DNA from: Planctomycetota bacterium
GTDB taxonomy: Bacteria > Planctomycetota > UBA1135 > GCA-002686595
Direction: 5' to 3'
Length of the DNA: 5,496 nt
Assembly: GCA_016764635.1 (NCBI GenBank)
Contig: JAESRM010000090.1
Location: forward strand, 1 to 5,496
The notes beneath the pieces are model-generated. The model was given only the letters and a program-made list of their open reading frames with translations. It did no database searches and had not been told where the DNA came from. The translations under genes were made by a program, and so were the position numbers. How positions within the stretch are numbered: the first letter of the stretch is position 1; each line of letters opens with the position of its first letter. Positions 1 through 5,496 of the stretch are shown here, piece by piece.

Positions 1-2088
1 GACGGGCTTTGGGATGTTTTTGTGCCGAGTTCCACGCGTAGTTTCCTGTACCTGGGCCAAGCGGGCGGGGGTTTTGTCGAAGCTTCGAAAGCGGCCGGAT
101 TGCAGGGCATTCAGGGCGGCACGGGCGTGCTGTTCTTCGACTTTGAAAACGATGGGGACCAGGACCTTTTGGTGGGCCATGTGGGTTGGCGCAACAGCAT
201 CTTGAGCGAGGGCGGAGGCCAATCCTTGCGCGCTTACAAGAACGATGGGCAGGGTCGTTTTCGCGAGGTCACCAAGATCATGGGCTTGGACAAAATCCGC
301 TGCGCGGCGTTTGGTTTGACGGCTTTGGACGCCAATGGCGACGGGTTTGTGGATGTGTATGTGAGCACCTACGGGCGCATGGAACACGAGATCAACGACT
401 CCTGGAACGAGGCCACCAACGGCGAGCCGGATATTCTGTTGCGCAACCAGTCGGGTTCCTTTTTTCAGGATGTGACCCAGGCGTCGGGGCTGGTCGAGCG
501 GGGCTGGACCTACGGGGCGGTGGCGGCGGACTTTGACGGGGATGGCGACCAGGACATTTATGCGGTGACGACCTTCGGCTCCAATCACCTGTGGATCAAC
601 CGTGGCGATGGGGTCTTCGACGATCGCGCAAAGGAACGCGGCGTGGCCCTGCGTGGCAACTCGATGGGCGTTTCCGTGGGCGACCCCAATGAGGACGGGA
701 AGTTGGACCTGTTTTTGACCTGTCCGTCCTCCAATACGGGGCGGCGCATCCTCAAGCGTTTCGATGCGGACGAGCGCACGATCGCGTGGGGAGACCTGGC
801 GCGCATGGCTGGCGGGAACTTGATTTTGCAGGGCGATGGGGAGGGTGCTTTCGAGGTGATCGAAGGCGCGGGCGGGGCCGGCGGCGCCGGTTGGGCCTGG
901 GGCCATGCCCTTGCAGATTTCGATTTAGATGGCCATCAGGACGTCTATTGCGTGAATGGCTTTGTCACCGGGGATATTCCGCGTGACACATGAAGCGCAT
1001 TCTGGCGCCACGTTGTGGCGCAAAGCATGGGCTTGGAAGGGGACGACGCCCCGCCCGAACACTTGCACGATCACGAGAACGAAAAGTTTCAACACCCGTG
1101 GGTGGTGGAGATGTTCCGACGCGGTTTTTCGTTCAATGGCAACGAACGCAGCCAGCTCTTTTTGGGGGCGGGCGATGGGACCTTCTTGACCTATTCCGGT
1201 TTGAGTGGCGCGGACACGCCCTTGGACGGACGCGCGCTTTTGGCGGTGGACTTCGACGATGACCTGGACCTGGATCTGTTTGCGCACAACATCCAGCGCG
1301 AGCGGCACAACCTGTATCGCAACCAAATCAACACGCCGGGGCGCGCCACCAAGGTGCGGCTCCTGGCCACGTCGGGCAGTTACGAAGCCATCGGCGCCAA
1401 GGTCGAGTTGGTTCTGGGAGGGCGGCGGCTGACCCAGGTCATGACGCGCGGGGCGGGTTACGCCTCGTGCCAGCCGCCGGAATTGTTGTTTGGTTTTGGT
1501 TCGGAGCCCAGCGGCGAATTGGTGGTGTCGTGGCCCGGCGGCGGGCGTGAGTCCTTCGGCCAGGTCAAGCCCGGCACGCGCTGGCTGCTGGAGCAAGGCC
1601 TCGGCAAGCCCAAGGCCATCGAGCCCCAGACTCACCCCTTGCCGGAGCCTAGGCCCGCCGGCCTGCGCATCGCCGTGGGGGAGAAACTGCCCGCGTTCAC
1701 GGTGGAAGGAGCCGACGGGGAGCGCTTGGTGTTTGACCCGAGCTTGATCGAACCCGGCGGGATCTTGCACCTAAACCTATGGGCCAGCTATTGCCGGCCC
1801 TGCGTGGAGGAACTGCCCCTGCTGGAAGCCCTGCATCGGCGCGATGGGCACCAGGTCCTGGGCATCAGTTTGGATGGGGACGAGGCCCGGGAAACCGCCC
1901 TGGCCCAATTGAAAGCAGCCCATGTGGGCTACCCGAATGCCTTCCTCATGGTGGACGACGAAGAGGCTGGCGAGCAGGTGGATGCTTTCTTGGATCTCTT
2001 CCGGTTGGTCTTGCCTACGACCTTGGAGATCGACTCCGACGGCACCCTGCTCAGCGTGCATCAAGGCCGCATCGATCAGAAACGATGA
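1..2088 (+). CDS. 5'-partial FG-GAP/VCBS + ASPIC/UnbV + thioredoxin-like fusion protein; probable selenoprotein with in-frame UGA at 991-993
   Basis: The frame is open from base 1 to the TGA at 2086-2088 (695 visible residues) except for a TGA at residue 331. The start and any signal peptide lie upstream of the window. Acidic FG-GAP/VCBS-type turns appear near residues 46, 110, 177, 228, 306 and 417 (for example DFDGDGDQD and DFDLDGHQD), as in integrin-like or CRTAC1-like calcium propellers. An ASPIC/UnbV domain follows at about 444-533 (IGAKVEL, GAGYASCQPPEL, FGFG, SWPGGG). After a Pro-rich linker (540-555) comes a TlpA/ResA-like thioredoxin fold (about 556-695) with NLWASYCRPC (Cys598, Cys601; the usual Trp before CxxC is Tyr) and a likely cis-Pro672. 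Such proteins are usually exported, so a periplasmic or surface location is inferred. Sequence on both sides of the internal TGA reads as one domain (GDIPRDT, then SAFWRHVVAQS), in the same frame. No ribosome site precedes the downstream part, so two separate genes are unlikely. The physiological substrate is unknown. Confidence 0.85.
991..993 (+). other. In-frame UGA, candidate selenocysteine codon (residue 331 of visible protein)
   Basis: This TGA lies inside the propeller/ASPIC protein, between GDIPRDT and SAFWRHVVAQS. Reading continues in the same frame for another 364 codons that carry the rest of the propeller, the ASPIC/UnbV domain and the thioredoxin domain. Neighbouring genes use TGA as a real stop and TGG for Trp, so general reassignment of TGA to Trp is unlikely. 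A SECIS-like hairpin follows immediately. The alternatives are a nonsense mutation or a base-call error. The selA, selB, selC and selD genes are not in the window. Confidence 0.65.
994..1033 (+). promoter_or_regulatory. Candidate bacterial SECIS stem-loop directly after the in-frame UGA
   Basis: The upper stem is GCGCCAC (1005-1011) pairing perfectly with GTGGCGC (1015-1021), closed by the loop GTT (1012-1014). The lower stem is AGCGCAT (994-1000) against ATGGGCT (1027-1033), with six of seven pairs and one G-G mismatch. An internal loop (1001-1004 with 1022-1026) separates the two stems. The apical loop begins 19 nt after the UGA and starts with G followed by U. This matches the bacterial SECIS pattern as I know it: loop roughly 16-37 nt downstream with G among its first bases. 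It would recruit SelB with Sec-tRNA. It lacks the bulged U found in the upper stem of the E. coli fdhF element. The hairpin is also coding (residues 332-344). Confidence 0.6.
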
Positions 2089-2095
2089 CAATCCC

Positions 2096-2116
2096 TTCGT
2101 ATTCGTGAGAATTCGT
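2096..2116. repeat. Three TTCGT motifs, possible remnant of the CACGAAG-type repeat
   Basis: TTCGT occurs at 2096-2100, 2102-2106 and 2112-2116, just after the stop of the propeller gene. On the opposite strand these read ACGAA, like the core of the units at 5442-5475. The unit spacing is irregular and the similarity is short, so a chance match is quite possible. Confidence 0.25.
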
Positions 2117-2153
2117 CGGAGAAGCGGGAAAGGTCGCGCACGGGGTGCCCCCC

Positions 2154-2173
2154 CGCAAAGTTATGCTTTGGCG
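2154..2173 (+). other. Small hairpin in the leader upstream of the export operon
   Basis: CGC-AAAG (2154-2160) pairs with CTTT-G-GCG (2166-2173), giving seven base pairs with one bulged G and the loop TTATG (2161-2165). A run of seven C (2148-2154) and a shorter GCAC/GTGC stem (2138-2141 with 2145-2148) lie just upstream. There is no T-run after it, so an intrinsic terminator is not supported. It lies about 80 nt before the lipoprotein start and could be a 5'-leader element or chance structure. Confidence 0.3.
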
Positions 2174-2250
2174 AATAGTCGGGACGCTCGAAAAGGGACC
2201 AGGAACGCATCTCAGTACCTCGTTCTCGTATACCCCCGACCACATTCGGC

Positions 2251-2946
2251 ATGAATCTGATCAAACTCTGCATCCCCGTCCTCCTAGCTTTGGCCGCCTG
2301 TTCGGGCCCCCAAGGCAAGGCCCTCCACCGCATCGCCCCCGAGGTCAACAGCTACCGCTACTCGGGCCTGGACCGCATTTCACCCGGGGACACCCTGGCG
2401 ATCCGCTTCCAGAGCAACCCGGAAGCCTGGGACCAGGAAGTGGTCGTGCAAGCCGACGGCAACGTCTCGCTCAAGGCCTTGGACCCCATGAAAGTGGGCG
2501 GAATGCTGCCCAGCGAGCTGGATGAGGCCCTGCGCAGCGCCTACGCCATGGTGATTCAGGGTGGCTACCCGGAATTGACCGTGTCCATCTCCGCCCAAGC
2601 CCCGGACCAGGTCTACGTGATCGGCCAGGTCAACCAGCCCGGCGCCGTGCAGCTCGGACCGGACGGACATCTGACCTTCGTGCAAGCCATCGCCCTAGCA
2701 GGCGGCCACAAACAGGAGACTTCCTGGCTCGGCAAAGTGCGTTTGATCCGCTGGGATCCCGCTACCAACACCCAATTGAGCTGGATCATCGACGCGCGCA
2801 CCAAGTGGTGGGGCGCCTCGGCCACCGTTCAACTTCAAGAGCACGACGTGCTCTATGTTCCCAATACACGGATCGATCAAGCCGGCATCAACCTGGACAA
2901 CTGGGTTCGCCGTATGATTCCGGTTCCCCGTATTTTGACGAACTAA
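2251..2946 (+). CDS. Polysaccharide export outer-membrane lipoprotein (Wza/OPX family)
   Basis: The product is a 231-residue outer-membrane polysaccharide export protein, expected to form the secretion channel or its periplasmic ring. Residues 1-16 are a lipoprotein signal peptide ending in the lipobox LAAC, with Cys17 as the lipidated residue. A Poly_export domain covers about 35-113 (YSGLDRISPGDTLAIRF, then VVVQADGNVSL, then ELTVSI). One SLBB domain follows at about 119-185 (VYVIGQVNQPGAVQL, then QAIALAGGH). The C-terminus NWVRRMIPVPRI could be a short amphipathic segment. It is much shorter than E. coli Wza (about 380 residues) and has a single SLBB, as in compact OPX proteins. ATG 2251 is chosen because it begins the signal peptide; the frame has a stop at 2176-2178. 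No clear Shine-Dalgarno precedes it. It is the first gene of the export cluster, 45 nt before the chain-length regulator. Confidence 0.93.
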   Translation: MNLIKLCIPVLLALAACSGPQGKALHRIAPEVNSYRYSGLDRISPGDTLAIRFQSNPEAWDQEVVVQADGNVSLKALDPMKVGGMLPSELDEALRSAYAMVIQGGYPELTVSISAQAPDQVYVIGQVNQPGAVQLGPDGHLTFVQAIALAGGHKQETSWLGKVRLIRWDPATNTQLSWIIDARTKWWGASATVQLQEHDVLYVPNTRIDQAGINLDNWVRRMIPVPRILTN

Positions 2947-2952
2947 GCCATG

Positions 2953-2967
2953 GGGGCCTTTGGCCCC
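2953..2967 (+). other. GC-rich intra-operon hairpin
   Basis: GGGGCC (2953-2958) pairs perfectly with GGCCCC (2962-2967) around the loop TTT, six nucleotides after the lipoprotein stop codon. ATGGGG (2950-2955) can instead pair with CCCCAT (2971-2976), so two mutually exclusive structures are possible. No T-run follows, so it is not a standard terminator. It could protect the upstream mRNA end or tune translation of the next gene. Confidence 0.4.
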
Positions 2968-2980
2968 GATCCCCATTGAT

Positions 2981-2984
2981 GGAG
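2981..2984 (+). promoter_or_regulatory. Ribosome binding site GGAG supporting the GTG start at 2992
   Basis: GGAG lies seven nucleotides before the GTG at 2992. This supports that GTG as the start of the chain-length regulator, and it is the only clear Shine-Dalgarno sequence among the starts in the window. Confidence 0.6.
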
Positions 2985-2991
2985 TGCTAGC

Positions 2992-4638
2992 GTGAGCGAC
3001 GAAGGTTTCGACGACGACATGGACAATGAAGAAGGCGGCAAGGCCCCCTTCGACATCAAAGTCTTGCTTCTTTATGGAGCTTGGCGATCCAAGCATTGGA
3101 TTGCCCTGTGCACCCTGGTCGGCATGATTGCCGGCCTGGTGGCCGCGGCTTCCATGCCCAATGTGTACCGTTCGCGCGGCATGATGGATTACCGCCCGGG
3201 CACGAACGAGGCGCAAACCTTGGCCGTGGCCGCCGGCGTGGACGGCATGAATTCGAGCAGCCACATTCCTGGCATGTCGGACGAGCTCATGATCCTGGAC
3301 GATCTTGAGATTTACATCGGCGTGGCCCGCGAACTGGGCCCGGCCTACATCCTGGGCAAGCCGGATCCCACCGAAGGGGACGACAGTTCCAACATGGTGA
3401 TTCGCCTCTGGCATGGTTTTCAGAAGACCATGATCGATATGACCCACAAGGGATTCATGGAAGGCGATGAGGTCTCGGAGAAGGCTATCTACGCCGCTGC
3501 CGAGAGTTTGAAAGCACGTACGATTCTGTACGTGCCCCACAACACGCCGACTTCGATCATCACCGTTTATCACGATGGCTATTCCAAGGAGCGCGCCCAG
3601 GAGACCAACCAGGTCATTCTGCGGGCACTTAAGGCCTTCCACACATCCAAGTATGGCGGTGCCGACTTCCGCGAGACCGTGCGCGAGAACTTGGAGGTCC
3701 TGAACAGCAAAATCAAGGCGGTCGACGACCAGCAGCAGACTCACACCAAGGGTTGCGGCTACCGGGACATGGAAGGTCAGCGCAGCGCTTACCTGGACCA
3801 AATCGGTGCGGACAAGCTCACCGTCAGTGGATTGAAGGTGCTCATCAAAGGCCTGGAGAGTCGCCTGCAGCAGACCGACCTGGAGTTGGAAGATGTGGAT
3901 CCCATGGTGGATGCCTTCATTCCGCCGGTCATGGAGATCTCTCCGGAGTACAAAGAACAACAGCAGTTCCTGTTCACCCTCAAGCGTCGCTTGGCCGAGA
4001 AACGGGCCTCCCGTGGTATCGACAAGAACGTGATCAAGGGTCTTGAGGACAGCGTTATGGAAAACCAGAACCTGCTGGCGAGCATGGAGCGTTTGGAGGA
4101 AGTGGAGCCGGGCCGCATGGAGCCCAAGCCCAACACCTTCCACAGCGAGCTGATCAAGCGACGTAGCGAAATTCGCAGCGATCTGGTCGGCGCCGCCTCA
4201 AGCCTTCAGGAATTGAACAAACATGTGCACGACAACAACGAGCACATCAACCGCATGGGGGAGTGCCGTCAATTGCACCAGCAGTTGGCAGCCGAGTTGA
4301 CCACCTTGCAGGATGAGCGCGTGGGCGTCAGCAAACAGCTGCAGGCCAGCGAGAACCACCAGGCCCTCGTCGAGCAGGGTTACTCCGCTTTGCAACTGTT
4401 GAGCGATGCCACCCGCCCGCGCCGCAAGACCGGTCCCAACCGGGTCAAGCCCCTGGGCATGGCGATCTTGGCCGGCTTGATGCTGGGCCTATTCCTTGCA
4501 GTACTGCGTCAGCTCACGGATCCCACGGTGCGTTACCGTGAGACCGTTGAGAAGGACCTTGAGACCAACGTGTTGGTCGTGGTGCCGGAAGCGCGCGCCC
4601 TACGCCGTATCAAACCTGGCCACGTGAAGGTGGGCTGA
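2992..4638 (+). CDS. Wzz/PCP-2-type polysaccharide chain-length regulator with long periplasmic coiled coil
   Basis: This 548-residue inner-membrane protein is expected to set polymer length and couple synthesis to export through the OPX channel. Residues 1-35 are an acidic cytoplasmic tail plus a Wzz-like entry (FDIKVLLLYGAWRSKHW). The first membrane helix is about 36-55. A large periplasmic region follows: mixed alpha/beta to about 215, then charged, heptad-like helices rich in Leu, Glu and Gln to about 470, consistent with coiled coil. The segment DATRPRRKTGPNR (472-484) precedes the second membrane helix (about 488-507), as in PCP proteins. The cytoplasmic tail (DPTVRYRETVEKDL, then NVLVVVPEA) resembles the kinase-contacting tail of PCP-2 proteins. 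There is no fused Walker kinase; the kinase-like protein is the next gene, 30 nt downstream. GTG 2992 is preferred because of the GGAG before it. Family assignment is firm; the polymer is unknown. Confidence 0.88.
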   Translation: MSDEGFDDDMDNEEGGKAPFDIKVLLLYGAWRSKHWIALCTLVGMIAGLVAAASMPNVYRSRGMMDYRPGTNEAQTLAVAAGVDGMNSSSHIPGMSDELMILDDLEIYIGVARELGPAYILGKPDPTEGDDSSNMVIRLWHGFQKTMIDMTHKGFMEGDEVSEKAIYAAAESLKARTILYVPHNTPTSIITVYHDGYSKERAQETNQVILRALKAFHTSKYGGADFRETVRENLEVLNSKIKAVDDQQQTHTKGCGYRDMEGQRSAYLDQIGADKLTVSGLKVLIKGLESRLQQTDLELEDVDPMVDAFIPPVMEISPEYKEQQQFLFTLKRRLAEKRASRGIDKNVIKGLEDSVMENQNLLASMERLEEVEPGRMEPKPNTFHSELIKRRSEIRSDLVGAASSLQELNKHVHDNNEHINRMGECRQLHQQLAAELTTLQDERVGVSKQLQASENHQALVEQGYSALQLLSDATRPRRKTGPNRVKPLGMAILAGLMLGLFLAVLRQLTDPTVRYRETVEKDLETNVLVVVPEARALRRIKPGHVKVG

Positions 4639-4645
4639 CCCCTAA

Positions 4646-4655
4646 GTTCTAGAAC
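4646..4655. other. 10-bp perfect palindrome GTTCTAGAAC
   Basis: This perfect inverted repeat lies in the 30-nt gap between the chain-length regulator and the kinase-like gene, where a ribosome binding site would be expected. It has no loop, so it is more plausible as a protein-binding site than as an RNA hairpin. It may be chance. Confidence 0.2.
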
Positions 4656-4668
4656 AAGAATCAAAACC

Positions 4669-5337
4669 ATGGCCACTCACTTTTCAGGCGCGGCGAGCCC
4701 GCTGCAACAAGCCATCGACGCCGTCGAACCCCTGGCGGAAGATCTTTGGACCCAGGTCGCTGCGGCCCATGCGGGTCGTAAGGTCAGCCGTACCCTGTTC
4801 ACTTCCGCTGAACGCGGCTCAGGCACCACGGTCCTAGCCGCTGCTTGCGGCATGGGTTTGGCGCGCAACCTGCGCCAGGAAACCACCGTGGTGGAGACCA
4901 ACCTGCTGCGTCCGGCATTGTCCACATACCTAGGACTGCCCGGCATGCCCGGCCTTTCCGACATGCTCGTGGGCCGCGCCCAATTGTCCGAATCCAGGTT
5001 CCAGGTACCGGGCAGCCCCTCCCTCTACGGCCTACCCGCAGGCTCCGCGCGCCCCGCCGTGCCCGGAGAATTCGCCGACGACCGTGCGCAGGCTTTGCTC
5101 GAAGGACTGAGCAAACTAGGCCGCCACGTGATCTTCGACGCGCCGCCGATCACCGAGCACTCGGAGGTCCTATCCCTACTCGGGTACGTGGATGCAGTGG
5201 TGCTCGTGGTACGCGCAGGATCCACGAAAAAAGCCCAGGCGCTAAAAGCCATCAAGATCATCCAGGATTCCGGGGTGCCCCTGCTAGGAACAATCCTAAA
5301 CCGCTTCAAATCCGACGACCCGCTTCATCGGGCCTAA
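4669..5337 (+). CDS. CpsD/CapB (BY-kinase)-like ATPase with degenerate nucleotide-binding motifs
   Basis: This 222-residue cytoplasmic protein belongs to the CpsD/CapB/Wzc kinase-domain family, which normally binds the cytoplasmic tail of the PCP protein and autophosphorylates on tyrosine to control polymer export. The family fold is clear: strand RTLFTSAE leading to a P-loop, GLSDML (95-100), LYGLPAGSARPAVPGEF (119-135), Walker B VIFDAPP with Asp157, then VDAVVLVVRAGST and GTILNRF. The motifs are abnormal. The P-loop reads GSGTT (50-54), with Thr53 where the catalytic Lys should be. Walker A' reads VETNLLRP (75-82), with Glu and Asn at the usual Asp positions. The C-terminus (FKSDDPLHRA) has no tyrosine cluster. 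It is probably an inactive or divergent partner that still regulates the complex. ATG 4669 has no obvious Shine-Dalgarno. Nine Leu codons are CTA, which is rare in the neighbouring genes. Confidence 0.85.
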   Translation: MATHFSGAASPLQQAIDAVEPLAEDLWTQVAAAHAGRKVSRTLFTSAERGSGTTVLAAACGMGLARNLRQETTVVETNLLRPALSTYLGLPGMPGLSDMLVGRAQLSESRFQVPGSPSLYGLPAGSARPAVPGEFADDRAQALLEGLSKLGRHVIFDAPPITEHSEVLSLLGYVDAVVLVVRAGSTKKAQALKAIKIIQDSGVPLLGTILNRFKSDDPLHRA

Positions 5338-5441
5338 GGTTCAGGGGAACGCGTGTGCCGTGGGGCCTTTTAGTGCGTTAACTTCTGCGGTTGGGGGCTG
5401 GAGGAGAGCGAGGCTTTTAGGAGAACGATTCGGGTCAGTTC

Positions 5442-5475
5442 ACACGAAGACACGAAGGACGCGAAGAACACGAAG
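5442..5475. repeat. Degenerate tandem array of (A)CACGAAG units
   Basis: Four adjacent 8-9 nt units are ACACGAAG (5442-5449), ACACGAAG (5450-5457), GACGCGAAG (5458-5466) and AACACGAAG (5467-5475). A further AACGAAG occurs at 5485-5491. They lie in the non-coding stretch after the kinase-like gene. From 5338 to 5441 I see no gene, terminator or RNA. Similar CACGAAG strings occur between genes in several environmental phyla as far as I recall; their function is unknown. Confidence 0.6.
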
Positions 5476-5496
5476 CTCCACGTTAACGAAGGGAGT

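Noticed and set aside
865..897. GC-rich tandem repeat coding for GAGGAGGAG
   Set aside because: Gly-rich turns leading into a WAWG segment are ordinary before a propeller repeat; this is simple codon redundancy.
991..993. Genome-wide reassignment of TGA to Trp
   Set aside because: TGA terminates this same gene at 2086-2088 and the chain-length regulator at 4636-4638, and Trp is encoded by TGG throughout.
991..1027. Two separate genes: one ending at TGA 993 and another starting at GTG 1015 or ATG 1027
   Set aside because: There is no ribosome site; both candidate starts lie in or just after the stem-loop; the downstream part would begin mid-domain without a signal peptide; and the frame is the same on both sides.
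961..1030. Frameshift in the propeller gene
   Set aside because: The upstream and downstream parts are in the same frame, so only the TGA interrupts them.
925..1770. Minus-strand open frame of 281 codons opposite the ASPIC/UnbV region
   Set aside because: It shows no recognisable family, and the + strand codes for clear ASPIC and propeller motifs across the same bases.
2130..2205. Cyclic-di-GMP riboswitch suggested by GCAAAG and GGGACGC strings
   Set aside because: The pieces occur in the wrong order and the rest of the conserved core and paired helices could not be found.
2206..2234. Sigma-70-like promoter with TATACC (2229-2234) as -10
   Set aside because: No acceptable -35 box lies at the right distance, and a transcript starting there would have a very short leader.
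2695..4143. Long open frame on the minus strand (482 codons) opposite the lipoprotein end and the chain-length regulator
   Set aside because: It is a composition shadow of the GC-rich + strand genes. Its translation is rich in His, Val and Gly with no recognisable domain, and it overlaps a well-supported gene.

Overview
The window looks like chromosomal DNA of a GC-rich, Gram-negative (two-membrane) environmental bacterium. The lineage cannot be fixed from the sequence. ASPIC/UnbV propeller proteins, a lipobox-bearing outer-membrane polysaccharide export protein and a separate chain-length regulator/kinase pair would suit Planctomycetota, Acidobacteriota, Myxococcota or related groups. All four genes are on the + strand. 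TGA ends three of them and Trp is written as TGG, so the code appears standard apart from the one internal TGA described below.

Positions 1-2088 hold the 3' part of a large gene that enters from the left edge. It encodes FG-GAP/VCBS calcium-type propeller repeats, an ASPIC/UnbV domain and a C-terminal TlpA/ResA-like thioredoxin domain with a CRPC active site. One in-frame TGA (991-993) interrupts it, with unbroken family-like sequence on both sides in the same frame. Directly after the TGA lies a two-part stem-loop (994-1033): a perfect 7-bp upper stem capped by a G-U-U loop that starts 19 nt past the TGA. This is the geometry of a bacterial SECIS element. The best reading is a previously unannotated selenoprotein with selenocysteine at residue 331 of the visible part. 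A recent nonsense mutation or a sequencing error remains possible.

Positions 2089-2250 are intergenic, with a small hairpin and a run of seven C. No convincing promoter or riboswitch was recognised.

Positions 2251-5337 form a three-gene cluster for exopolysaccharide or capsule export. It encodes a Wza-type outer-membrane lipoprotein with one SLBB domain, a Wzz/PCP-2 inner-membrane chain-length regulator with a long periplasmic coiled coil, and a CpsD/CapB-like cytoplasmic ATPase of the bacterial tyrosine-kinase (BY-kinase) family. The three should build and control one trans-envelope export machine. The kinase-like protein is odd. The Walker A lysine is Thr, both acidic positions of Walker A' are altered, and there is no C-terminal tyrosine cluster, so it may be a pseudokinase. 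No glycosyltransferases, Wzx or Wzy are visible, and the locus probably continues to the right.

Positions 5338-5496 are non-coding as far as can be seen and end in a short degenerate tandem array of CACGAAG-type units.
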